Shown here: positions 15,870 to 23,169 of the stretch, piece by piece
Layout of the letters: each line of letters starts with the position of its first letter
Numbering within the stretch: position 1 is the stretch's first letter
NCBI GenBank assembly: GCA_031404455.1
Contig: JANNHP010000259.1
Coordinates: 1-23,561, forward strand
Length of the DNA: 23,561 bases
Direction: 5' to 3'
Source: JANNHP01 sp031404455
GTDB taxonomy: Bacteria > Planctomycetota > JAJSAM01 > JAJVHW01
Position numbers and translations under genes: made by a program
The notes under the pieces: model-generated
What the model was told of the DNA's origin: nothing
The model's database searches: none
Seen by the model: the letters and a program-made list of their open reading frames with translations, nothing else

Positions 15870-17194
15870 TACTCGTAGCAGCGCAGTTCGTTGTCGTAGA
15901 GGACGAAGATCCGCCCGGCCGCGGCGGCGGGGGCCGCGTTGTCGGATGCGTCCGCGTCGAGTCGCCAGAGGTAGTCGCCGGAGTCGGCGTCGCGGCACGT
16001 CATGCGGCCGCGCGAGCTCGAGATCACGGCCGTCCGCGTCGCGCACGGTCCGCCCATGCCGACGAAGCCCTCGTTGCGGCGCCAGATGAGCTTCCCCGTC
16101 GCGGCGTCGAGGCAGTGGATCCAGCCCGCCTGGTCGGTGAGGAACACGCGGCCCGCCGCGGCGCCGAGCGACTCCGATCCGCTGACGGCGCCCATGCGCT
16201 CGTGCCAGATCTCCTTGCCGTCCTCGGCGCGGAAGGCGCGCAGGTACCGGTCTTTCGTGAAGGCGACGATCACGCCCGGCGCCGCGAGCGTCGGTCCCAT
16301 GTTCGGCGGCGCGCCGAGGTCCTTCCTCCACTTCTCGCGTCCGGTCACGGCGTCGAAGCGCACGAGGGCGCCGTCCTCGGTGCCGCAGACGAGGAGATCC
16401 GCGTCCGCGAGGAGAGCGCCCGCGGGCGCCACCGACTTCGTGAACACCTCTTCGCCCGTCGTCAGGTCGAACGCCTTCACGCCGAGGTTCTTGAACGCGG
16501 CGAACACGCGGCGTCCCACGATCGCGGGCGCGGCGTTGCTGCCGTACGGCGCATCGAAGCGCCACGCCTCGTGGCCGTCCTTCGCGTCGAGCGCCGTGAT
16601 GCCCTTGCCCGTCGGGATGACGAGCCGCTCGGCCGCGAGCACCGCCGACGCGGTGACCGGCGCGCCCACGTCGGCGAGCCAGAGACGCTGTCCGTCCTTC
16701 GAGTCGAACGCGCGCACGACGCCCTCGGAGCCGAGACACGCCACGTAGTCGCCGGCAGGGACGACCGCGCCCTGGAGCAGCTTCTCCTCGAAGACCTCGC
16801 GCGACCAGAGCAGCTTCGGCTTCGCGTGCGGAAGCTCGCCCGACGCGACGCCCGAACGCGTCGGTCCGCCGCGCAGCCCCGGCCAAGTCTGGTCCTCGCG
16901 CGTCCGCTGCCGGTCGAGGTCGGCGAGGCGCGCCAGCACGCCGCGCGCGCGGTTGCGCACCTCCGCACTCGCGTCGGAGAGCGCCGTCTCCATGAACGGC
17001 TTCACGGTGTCGCCGAGGGCGACGAGCGCCCGTTCCGCCTCGTCGCGCGTCTTCGCGTCGTCGGCACCGAGGAGCTTCACGTAGCCCTCGATCTTCGCGC
17101 GCGTCTCGAGGTCTTCGCCGGCGAGCGCGCCGGCGAAGACGCAGAACGACGAGGTCAGGAGCAGCGACAACTTCATCAGGCGACGGAACCGCAT
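15869..17194 (-). CDS. Secreted PQQ-propeller (outer-membrane-BamB-like beta-propeller) protein with N-terminal HEAT-like segment
   Basis: The 441-aa product has a signal peptide (residues 1-26, ending ALA), a short helical HEAT-like region (about 33-95, with DEAERALVALGDTVKPFM and AEVRNRARGVL), and a beta-propeller opened by WPGLRGGPTRSGVA (104-117). Seven blade signatures of the 'a.D..tG...W' type are visible: AFDSKDGQRLW, ALDAKDGHEAW, AFDLTTGEEVF, RFDAVTGREKW, AFRAEDGKEIW, CLDAATGKLIW and CRDADSGDYLW. Such propellers without a catalytic PQQ dehydrogenase site are usually interaction platforms in the periplasm. GGAGG upstream supports the ATG at 17194. The sigma-factor gene lies 78 bp upstream in the same direction, and the HEAT-repeat gene follows downstream. 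No dehydrogenase active-site residues were recognised, so I do not call it an enzyme. Confidence 0.88.
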   Translation of the reverse strand: MRFRRLMKLSLLLTSSFCVFAGALAGEDLETRAKIEGYVKLLGADDAKTRDEAERALVALGDTVKPFMETALSDASAEVRNRARGVLARLADLDRQRTREDQTWPGLRGGPTRSGVASGELPHAKPKLLWSREVFEEKLLQGAVVPAGDYVACLGSEGVVRAFDSKDGQRLWLADVGAPVTASAVLAAERLVIPTGKGITALDAKDGHEAWRFDAPYGSNAAPAIVGRRVFAAFKNLGVKAFDLTTGEEVFTKSVAPAGALLADADLLVCGTEDGALVRFDAVTGREKWRKDLGAPPNMGPTLAAPGVIVAFTKDRYLRAFRAEDGKEIWHERMGAVSGSESLGAAAGRVFLTDQAGWIHCLDAATGKLIWRRNEGFVGMGGPCATRTAVISSSRGRMTCRDADSGDYLWRLDADASDNAAPAAAAGRIFVLYDNELRCYE

Positions 17195-17272
17195 GCGGGA
17201 CCTCCCTGGCGCGCCGGCGGGAAGACTACCCGACGGAGTGAGCGCCGCGGCCTGCCTCAGTCCGGCATGGCG

Positions 17273-17974
17273 CTATCCCGCCGCGAGCGCCCGCTGCAGG
17301 TCGACCAGACCGGTCGCGATCTCGCGCTCCACGGCGACGGCCGGGGAGTCCATGAGGTACGCGATCTCCTCGACGCTGAGGCCGTCGAGGTAGCGGTGGG
17401 CGACGGCCTTGCGGCGGTTCTCCGGGAGCCCGAGCATCGCGCGCTCGAGCTCGACGAGCGTCTCGCGGCCGTCGAGGCGGTCCGCGGGCGAGGAGACCTG
17501 CGGGTCCGATTCGAGACCGTCGAACGGCTCGTCCTCGCCGAGATCCTTCACGGGCCGTCGCGAGCGGCCGGCGAGCTCGGCCATGTCGAGCCAGTCCGTT
17601 CGCTCCTCGTCGTCGTCGTGGATGTCGTGGGCGAGGAGGATCCGCTCGGTCCGTCGCTCCTCGGCGCGGCTCTCGGCGGCGAGCGCCTCCGAGTCGAGGG
17701 CCTCGTCCAGGAGCTGATGGGCGCGCTTGCGCGTCCAGAGCTCGGGCGACGTCGTCGTCGGCTTCTGCTTCCAGTTCTCGAGCGCCCAGGTGAAGGCCTC
17801 GTCGGCGAGGTCGGCGACCGACAGGTTCTGGATGCGGGCGACGGCCGCCCGCGGGTCGTGCACCAGCTCGCGCCGGAGCCCCCTTCCGAGAAGTTTCCGC
17901 AGTTCCTCCGCGTTCGCCTCGAACGCCTGCCACTCGACCGATCGCGACGCGCCGTTGCCGTTCATGCCGGACAT
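17273..17974 (-). CDS. ECF-like RNA polymerase sigma-70 family factor (atypical)
   Basis: The 233-aa product has a plausible sigma region 2 (about residues 20-98; LADEAF at 56-61 and LWTRKRAHQLLDEAL at 79-93 resemble the DLxQEAF and WLxRIAxNxxxDxxR helices) and a clear region 4 (about 173-230) with LPENRRKAVAHRYLDGLS followed by a helix-turn-helix VEEIAYLMDSPAVAVEREI. Between them lies an unusually long acidic linker (about 100-170). No signal or membrane segment is present. It would direct RNA polymerase to a specific promoter set. No anti-sigma gene is adjacent: upstream is the divergent arfB, downstream are the PQQ-propeller and HEAT genes, which could be its targets or merely co-transcribed. 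ATG at 17965 (residue 4) is an alternative start. Region 2 is divergent, so family confidence is moderate. Confidence 0.65.
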   Translation of the reverse strand: MSGMNGNGASRSVEWQAFEANAEELRKLLGRGLRRELVHDPRAAVARIQNLSVADLADEAFTWALENWKQKPTTTSPELWTRKRAHQLLDEALDSEALAAESRAEERRTERILLAHDIHDDDEERTDWLDMAELAGRSRRPVKDLGEDEPFDGLESDPQVSSPADRLDGRETLVELERAMLGLPENRRKAVAHRYLDGLSVEEIAYLMDSPAVAVEREIATGLVDLQRALAAG

Positions 17975-18155
17975 GCTAGGCCTTTCCCCCCTTCACTGCA
18001 ACGCGACCGGAATCACGCGCCGCACCGCGTTCGGGGATGGCGGATGGGGGATTGACATCTGCGGGATGGGCCGATCGGCCTCCGCCCTTGCGGCGATTCG
18101 CAATCGGCCGCGGCGCCCCGCCGAGGAACGGGAAACGAAGGTTCCGTCGGCGCGG

Positions 18156-18182
18156 GTGACCGCGCGGCTCCGCGTCTATCAT
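18156..18182 (+). promoter_or_regulatory. Possible sigma-70-like promoter giving a leaderless arfB transcript
   Basis: TATCAT at 18177-18182 matches the -10 consensus at 5 of 6 positions, and GTGACC at 18156-18161 is a 4 of 6 match to -35 with a short 15-bp spacer. Transcription would start about at the GTG of arfB (18189), which has no Shine-Dalgarno sequence. A perfect TTGACA at 18052-18057 has no matching -10 at a proper distance. Confidence 0.25.
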
Positions 18183-18188
18183 TCGGCC

Positions 18189-18614
18189 GTGACGACCCGC
18201 GAGCGCTTCCTCGCCCCCGGCAGGCCGCTGCCCATGACAGCGGTCACGCTGACGTTCGCGCGCAGCGGCGGTCCCGGCGGTCAGAACGTGAACAAGGTGG
18301 AGACGAAAGTCGTCGCGCGCGTCGCCCTTGCCGACCTGCCGCTCTCGCCGGAGGAGATCGCTCGCGCGCGAGGCGCGCTCGCGTCGCGGCTGACGACGCT
18401 CGGCGAGCTGATCGTCACCGCGAGCGAGACGCGTTCGCGCGAGCAGAACCTGGAGCTCGCCCTCGACCGTCTCGCCGAAGTGATCGCGCACGCGATCCGG
18501 CGTCCGAAGAAACGCCACGCGACGAAGCCCACGCGCGGCTCGAAGCGGCGGCGTCTCGATTCCAAGCGGCGGCACGGCGAGAAGAAGAACCTGCGCCGCG
18601 GACCCCACGAGTAG
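18189..18614 (+). CDS. arfB: Alternative ribosome-rescue peptidyl-tRNA hydrolase ArfB (YaeJ/ICT1-type, GGQ protein)
   Basis: From GTG 18189 the product is 141 aa, essentially the length of E. coli ArfB. The catalytic loop RSGGPGGQNVNKVETK carries the GGQ at residues 30-32, which hydrolyses peptidyl-tRNA in the ribosomal peptidyl-transferase centre. The long basic C-terminal tail (RRPKKRHATKPTRGSKRRRL onward) is the element that enters the empty mRNA channel of stalled ribosomes. Both features distinguish ArfB from a true release factor, which would have a codon-recognition domain. ATG 18234 is an alternative start but would remove the conserved strand before the loop. The open frame extends far upstream but only as an artefact of high GC. 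It is divergent from the sigma-factor gene and 65 bp ahead of the methyltransferase-glycosyltransferase gene. Confidence 0.9.
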   Translation: MTTRERFLAPGRPLPMTAVTLTFARSGGPGGQNVNKVETKVVARVALADLPLSPEEIARARGALASRLTTLGELIVTASETRSREQNLELALDRLAEVIAHAIRRPKKRHATKPTRGSKRRRLDSKRRHGEKKNLRRGPHE

Positions 18615-18679
18615 CCGCCATTCCCACGCCGGCATCCGATCGTTCGGCCCATCCCGAGGCCCATTGCGAGAACCGTCCC

Positions 18680-20674
18680 GTGGGCCACCCCGCGGGCGAC
18701 TGGTTCGAGGCGCTGGCGCCGCGTTACGCCGACCGCTACAGCGGCGCCGCCGGGATCTGGTACCGCCACTTCTTCGAGAGCCGACGCCGCACGGCGCTCC
18801 GATGGCTGACGTCCGCGCGGCCGGGGATCGTCGCCGACGTCGGATCCGGTCCCGGCGTCCTCACCGCGCCGCTCTCCGCCACGGGCGCCCGGGTCATCGC
18901 GCTCGATCGCGCCGCGGGGATGGCGCGGCTCGCGGCGCGCGGCGGCGCGGAAGCGGCGGTGTCCGACGCGCTCGCGATCCCATTGCGCGACGGATCGTGC
19001 GACGCGGCTGTCGCGCTCGGGCTCACGTCCTACCTCGACGACCTCGGTGCCTGCTTCCGCGAACTGGCGCGCATCGTCCGTCCGGGCGGGACGATCGTCG
19101 TCAGCGTGGCGAACGCGTCGTCGCCCGACTGGCGGATGCGGCGACTCCTCCGCGCCCCGGCCGCGCTGACGGGGAAGAGCGGCCTGCTCACCTCGAAGAT
19201 CGAACTGCGCACGCACACCGAGGTCGAGTGGCGCCGCGCGGCCGAGGGCGCGGGACTCCGCGTCGCCGAGGCCGCGGGTCACGACTTCACGCTCTTCCCG
19301 CTCTCGCGACTCCTGCCGGGACCGTCGGTGGCGCTCTCCCGGGCGATGGAGGCGCGCGGCATCCGCGCGTCGCTCGCGTCCGAGACGATGCTGCGTCTCG
19401 AGCGGCCGGGTCCGGGTCCGGGGCCGGAAGACAAGTTCGGGGACAAGTTCCGGCCCACGGGCCACGACGAGGGCTTCTTCCGGGTCATCCACCCCGTACC
19501 AGAGCCCGCACAGGAACCGCGCCTCCACGCACCGCCGCGGCGGCTCCGGCTCGTCCGCGTCATTGCGCGCCTGAATGTCGGTGGCCCCGCGCTCCACACC
19601 GTGCTCTTGACGGCGGGACTTCGGCCCGGGATCGAGACGACTCTCGCCACGGGCCGCGTCGCCGCGGGGGAGTCCGAGGCGACGGACCTCCTCTTGCGAT
19701 TCGACGTGCGCCCCGTGCGCATCCCGGGTCTCGGACGGTCGCTCTCGCTCATCGACGACCTGCGCGCGTTCGCGTCGCTGCTTTCCCTGATGCGCCGCGT
19801 TCGGCCCGACGTCGTCCACACCCACACCGCGAAGGCCGGCGCGCTCGGACGCGTCGCCGCTCGCGTCGCCGGGGTGCCGCGCGTCGTCCACACGTTTCAC
19901 GGCCACGTCTTCGAGGGCTACTTCGGCGCCGCGGGTTCGCGCGCGGCTGTCGCGACGGAGCGTCTGCTCGCGCGGATGACCGACCGCGTCGTCGCCGTGT
20001 CGGACGAAGTGGGCCGCGATCTCGTCGAGCGGTTCCGCGTGGTGCCGCGCGAGAAGCTCGCCGTCGTGCCGGTCGGGCTGCCGCTCGATGACCTCCTCGG
20101 TTGCGAGTCGCGGCGCGGCGCGCTCCGCCGGGAACTGGAACTCGCGGCCGACGTCCCGGTCGTCGCGTTCGTCGGACGCCTCGTCGCGATCAAGGAACCG
20201 CACGTCGCCCTCGACGCGTGGAAGCTCGTGCGCCGAGAGATCCCGGCGGCGACGCTCGTCGTCGTCGGCGACGGCGACCTCGCGCCGTCGCTCCGCGCGC
20301 GCCGCGACGACGGCGTCGTCTTCCTCGGATGGCGCCGCGACCTCGCGACGATCCTCGCCGACACCGACCTGGCACTCCTCACGAGCCGGAGCGAGGGCAC
20401 GCCCGTCGCGCTGGTCGAAGCGGCCGCCGCGGGAGTCCCCGCCGTCGCGACGCGCGTCGGCGGCGTGCCGTCGGTCGTCTTGGACGGCGTGACCGGCGTG
20501 CTCGCGCCGCCGGGAGACGTCGCGGCGATCGCCGCGGCGGTCGTCGGACTGCTCCGCGACGCGCCGCGCCGCCGCGCGATGGGCGCCGCCGCTCGCGCCC
20601 GCGCCGCGGAGCGATGGAGCGACGCGCGGCTCTTCGCAGATCTGCGGGCGCTCTACTCGGCGCTCGTTCGCTGA
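18680..20674 (+). CDS. Bifunctional fusion: SAM-dependent methyltransferase + GT4-family glycosyltransferase
   Basis: The single 664-aa open frame joins two domains. Residues about 5-240 are a class I methyltransferase: AdoMet motif VADVGSGPGV (51-60), acidic ALDRA (74-78), and the post-motif RIVRPGGTIVVSVAN (131-145). Residues about 289-664 are a GT-B glycosyltransferase of family GT4: LVRVIARLNVGGPALHTVLL, VHTHTAKAGALGRVAARVAG and VHTFHGHVFEGYF in the acceptor half, FVGRL in the donor half and the EX7E pair E572/E580 in EGTPVALVEAAAAGVPAVAT. The linker (about 241-288) is Pro-rich and includes DKFGDKF. It probably acts on cell-surface or secreted glycans at the cytoplasmic face, transferring a sugar and perhaps methylating product or carrier; substrates are unknown. 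GTG 18680 is the only good start and has a weak ribosome site. No frameshift is needed. Confidence 0.88.
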   Translation: MGHPAGDWFEALAPRYADRYSGAAGIWYRHFFESRRRTALRWLTSARPGIVADVGSGPGVLTAPLSATGARVIALDRAAGMARLAARGGAEAAVSDALAIPLRDGSCDAAVALGLTSYLDDLGACFRELARIVRPGGTIVVSVANASSPDWRMRRLLRAPAALTGKSGLLTSKIELRTHTEVEWRRAAEGAGLRVAEAAGHDFTLFPLSRLLPGPSVALSRAMEARGIRASLASETMLRLERPGPGPGPEDKFGDKFRPTGHDEGFFRVIHPVPEPAQEPRLHAPPRRLRLVRVIARLNVGGPALHTVLLTAGLRPGIETTLATGRVAAGESEATDLLLRFDVRPVRIPGLGRSLSLIDDLRAFASLLSLMRRVRPDVVHTHTAKAGALGRVAARVAGVPRVVHTFHGHVFEGYFGAAGSRAAVATERLLARMTDRVVAVSDEVGRDLVERFRVVPREKLAVVPVGLPLDDLLGCESRRGALRRELELAADVPVVAFVGRLVAIKEPHVALDAWKLVRREIPAATLVVVGDGDLAPSLRARRDDGVVFLGWRRDLATILADTDLALLTSRSEGTPVALVEAAAAGVPAVATRVGGVPSVVLDGVTGVLAPPGDVAAIAAAVVGLLRDAPRRRAMGAAARARAAERWSDARLFADLRALYSALVR

Positions 20675-20699
20675 CGGTGCCTGCGCGCCGCCGTCAGCG
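20669..20699. terminator. Hairpin containing both stop codons of convergent genes
   Basis: Arms 20669-20679 and 20689-20699 pair over 11 positions, one of them a wobble, around a 9-nt loop. The TGA of the fusion gene (20672-20674) and the stop of the minus-strand gene (20694-20696) lie at mirror positions in the two arms. The position and symmetry suggest a compact two-way terminator; no T-run is present. Confidence 0.45.
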
Positions 20700-21599
20700 C
20701 TTCACGAGGATCTTCTCGTCGAAGTACTTCTCGAGCCGCGGGCGAAGCGAGTCGAAACCCTTCTCGGGCGCGGCGGGGACGGGCTCCGTGTAGACGGCGA
20801 AGAACGTGAACGGCGCGAGCGTACCGGCCTTCTTCTCCGCGAGGACGCGCACGAGGTCGGGCGTGAGCTTGGTGCCGTCCTTCTTCTCGGCGGCGGCCGA
20901 CGCGGCGAGCACGCCCATCGCGTACATCTGCTCGCGGAAGGTGAAGACGTACGGCTTCACTCCGGGGAAGTCGCGCGCGAACGGGCCCTCGTATCGGTAG
21001 TGGAGGCGCGCCGCTGCGTAGTAGTTCCACGGCATCGCGGCGGCGTCGTCGGCGACGTGGCCCATCTCGATCTCGCCCTTACCGGACTCGCGCACCCAGC
21101 CGCGCATCTCGACGCGCGGTCGCGCGACCTTCTTCTTCAGCGCTTTCGCCACCTCGTCGAGGAGTTTCCAGGCCTCGGGACTCCGGCGGTTGCCGATGAG
21201 GCTCGTCCGCAGCGCGAGAGCGGCTTCGGCGTCCGCAGCCTTCGCGTGCAGCGACAAGGCGCGCAGGAAGAAGGCGTCCCAGTTGGCGGCGTTCTTGGCG
21301 AGCAGTTCGTCGAGCGCCGTGCCCGCGGCGTCGTGGTCGCCCTTCTCGACGAGCCCGCGGCATCGCGCCACGGCGTCCTTCTCGTCCTGCGCGACGGACA
21401 ACTCCGCCCGCTCCGGCCCGTTCGCGCCCTCCCACGGCTTGTCGGCCAGCATGATCGTGCAGTCGGTCTTCGTGGACACCGTGAGCACCATCATGATCTC
21501 GACGCCCGGCGGCGCGGGCACGTCCCAGGGGTCGCTGTCCGCGGCGAGCGCCGTGGCGGCAAGGACGACGGCTACGAGGGACGACAGCAGGAGACGCAT
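20694..21599 (-). CDS. Secreted protein of unknown function with TPR-like helical region
   Basis: From ATG 21599 the product is 301 aa with a signal peptide (residues 1-20, ending ALA). GGAGG at 21605-21609, 5 nt before the ATG, fixes this start; a longer open frame upstream runs into the hipA gene. Residues about 66-155 are helical and resemble tetratricopeptide repeats (RCRGLVEKGDHDAAGTALDELLAKNAANWDAFFLRALSLHAK, cut by family-typical small residues). The second half (WNYYAAARLHYRYEGPFARDFPG, then YVFTFREQMYAMGVLAASA) is not recognised. It lies 49 bp downstream of hipA in the same direction and could be co-transcribed, but its own good ribosome site and secreted nature argue against a toxin-antitoxin role. 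Function cannot be assigned. Confidence 0.75.
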   Translation of the reverse strand: MRLLLSSLVAVVLAATALAADSDPWDVPAPPGVEIMMVLTVSTKTDCTIMLADKPWEGANGPERAELSVAQDEKDAVARCRGLVEKGDHDAAGTALDELLAKNAANWDAFFLRALSLHAKAADAEAALALRTSLIGNRRSPEAWKLLDEVAKALKKKVARPRVEMRGWVRESGKGEIEMGHVADDAAAMPWNYYAAARLHYRYEGPFARDFPGVKPYVFTFREQMYAMGVLAASAAAEKKDGTKLTPDLVRVLAEKKAGTLAPFTFFAVYTEPVPAAPEKGFDSLRPRLEKYFDEKILVKR

Positions 21600-21648
21600 C
21601 TCGACCTCCGAAGGCGCGCGCCGGGCGGGGCGATGGTAACCGGCGCGG

Positions 21649-22884
21649 TCAGCCCAGGGCGTCGAGCCGTTTCGCGATCGACTTTCCCAGATGCGCCGTG
21701 CGCTTCGCGTCGAGGCCGATCCGCGCGAGGTCCTTCGTCCACGGGGCGAGTCCAAGGACCACCTCGTCGAGGATCGCCTCCGTCGCCGCGCGACGGACGC
21801 CGACGCGCTCGCCGAAGGCCAGGAAGTCGCGCCGTCGCAGGTTCCGGTCGCGGCCCTCCATCGTGAGAGCCATGCGGTCGTCGCCGTAGGGCAGCGTCGA
21901 GACGAGGTCGTACGCGGGCGTCGGCTCGACGCGCCGCGACGCGGGATCGCGGCGGACGCTCACGTTCTTCGCGTGGAGGTCGCCGTTCGCGATGGCGTAC
22001 GAGTAGGCCTGCAGACGGACGAGCCACGCGGCGGCCACGATCGGCGCGGAGCACGCCTCGGCGAGGCCGTCCGCGACGTCGCGCAGCGAGAGGCGGTACT
22101 TGTCGGCCGGGTAGCGCCCGAGGATCTGGCAGACGTCCTCCTGGTGGACGCGCCGCATCGGCTCGCCGCGCGCGCCGGGCACGCGGTCGAAGCGATGGAC
22201 GAGGAGTCCCGCCTCCTTCTCGCGGTCGCGGACGACGCGGAACTCCGGCGTCGTGAGGCCGCAGTCGCGCGCCGCCTCGAGGAAGAAGGCCTCGTTCTCG
22301 ACGATGCGCGGGAACTCGTCGGTGCCGAGCTTGAGCAGCCACGCGCCGCCGCCGCGCCGCGCGCGCACCGGGAAGGCGATGCGCGCGGCCGAGACCTTCG
22401 GCTGCACGCCGGCCACCGACCATCCGCGGCCCGGGCTGCCGAGACGAGTGAGGCTCTGCGCGAAGAGATCGGCGAAGACGACGTCGGACGTCGATTCGAC
22501 GTCGGCCTCGGGCGGCGCCTCGGCGGGTGCCACGTCCTCCGGGCCGACCGCGACGTCACCGACCACGTCGCCGCCGGTCGCCACGAGAAGGCTCAGCAGA
22601 TCGTCCTCCGACGTCTTGACGAGACGGACGATCGCGCGAAGGCGCAATCCCTCGGGCAGGAGCCCGGCGAAGAAGGGGTGCAGGTTCACGCCCGAGGTGT
22701 CGAAACGCTTCGACGTATACGGGAGGCGCAGCGCGATGCCGTCCTCGCCGGGCGGGCGCTGCGCGAGGAAGGCGTCGTCGTACGCGAACACCGACCCTGC
22801 CGCGGTGCGCGCGATCGTGCCGACGCGGACGCCGTCGCGCCACACGCCGGCGTGCGTCGTCTTCCGCGAATCGGGCCCCGTCAC
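21649..22884 (-). CDS. hipA: HipA-family Ser/Thr kinase toxin of a type II toxin-antitoxin system
   Basis: The 411-aa product has the HipA N-terminal subdomain (about residues 11-113, including FFAGLLPEGLRLR) and the kinase-like core. Key residues are intact: the serine of the ejectable loop, S156 in GWSVAGVQPK, aligned with the autophosphorylated S150 of E. coli HipA; K185 in LLKLG as the ATP lysine; RFDR at 231-234; the catalytic D302 with N307 in NGDLHAKNVSV; and the metal-binding D326 in PAYDLVST. E. coli HipA phosphorylates glutamyl-tRNA synthetase and triggers growth arrest; the target here is unknown (GltX or another tRNA synthetase). Start GTG 22884 overlaps the hipB stop as GTGA, the classical antitoxin-first coupled arrangement. 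Length is near the family norm of about 440, and no split HipS/HipT form is seen. Confidence 0.93.
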   Translation of the reverse strand: MTGPDSRKTTHAGVWRDGVRVGTIARTAAGSVFAYDDAFLAQRPPGEDGIALRLPYTSKRFDTSGVNLHPFFAGLLPEGLRLRAIVRLVKTSEDDLLSLLVATGGDVVGDVAVGPEDVAPAEAPPEADVESTSDVVFADLFAQSLTRLGSPGRGWSVAGVQPKVSAARIAFPVRARRGGGAWLLKLGTDEFPRIVENEAFFLEAARDCGLTTPEFRVVRDREKEAGLLVHRFDRVPGARGEPMRRVHQEDVCQILGRYPADKYRLSLRDVADGLAEACSAPIVAAAWLVRLQAYSYAIANGDLHAKNVSVRRDPASRRVEPTPAYDLVSTLPYGDDRMALTMEGRDRNLRRRDFLAFGERVGVRRAATEAILDEVVLGLAPWTKDLARIGLDAKRTAHLGKSIAKRLDALG

Positions 22885-23156
22885 GGCGTCGTCCCATCAT
22901 CGCGGCGCAGGGACGCATCGACGACGAGTCCGCTCTTGCCCTCCGCTAGGCGCAGTTCGAGCCCGAGCACCGCGAGCACGCCGAGGAGTTTGTCCATCCG
23001 GATCGTGGTCTTGCCCGTCTCGAGGTCGTAGACGAAGTCCGGCCCGCAGCCCGCGAGGCGCGCGATCTCGACTTGCGTCAGCCCGAGCGCGCGGCGCCGC
23101 CGCCGGACTGCGGCCGCGAGTCCGGCGATCGGGTTCTCAGGCTCGTGCTTCGTCAT
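22881..23156 (-). CDS. hipB: HipB-family helix-turn-helix antitoxin and operon repressor
   Basis: The 91-aa product is a Xre/Cro-type DNA-binding protein: residues about 12-66 form the helix-turn-helix domain, with LGLTQVEIARLAG and FVYDLETGKTTIRMDKLLGVLAVLGLELRL matching the HipB pattern. A short tail (SGLVVDASLRRDDGTTP) follows and could carry the protein-protein contact to HipA. HipB proteins neutralise HipA and repress their own promoter by binding palindromic operators. GGGAGG (23161-23166 on the plus strand as CCTCCC) lies 4 nt before ATG 23156. Directly beyond it begins the first of three 20-bp palindromic elements, well placed for autoregulation. The stop overlaps the hipA GTG by 4 bp. 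Confidence 0.9.
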   Translation of the reverse strand: MTKHEPENPIAGLAAAVRRRRRALGLTQVEIARLAGCGPDFVYDLETGKTTIRMDKLLGVLAVLGLELRLAEGKSGLVVDASLRRDDGTTP

Positions 23157-23169
23157 GGCGCCTCCCGCG

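Noticed and set aside
15869..17194. PQQ-dependent dehydrogenase
   Set aside because: Only propeller blade motifs are present; the protein is too short and no catalytic or cofactor-binding residues of the dehydrogenases were recognised.
15839..18055. Plus-strand 738-codon frame opposite the PQQ and sigma genes
   Set aside because: Low-complexity composition; the opposite strand has clear propeller and sigma motifs with ribosome sites.
18189..18614. Class I peptide chain release factor
   Set aside because: The codon-recognition domain is absent, and the 141-aa length with a basic C-terminal tail is diagnostic of ArfB-type rescue hydrolases.
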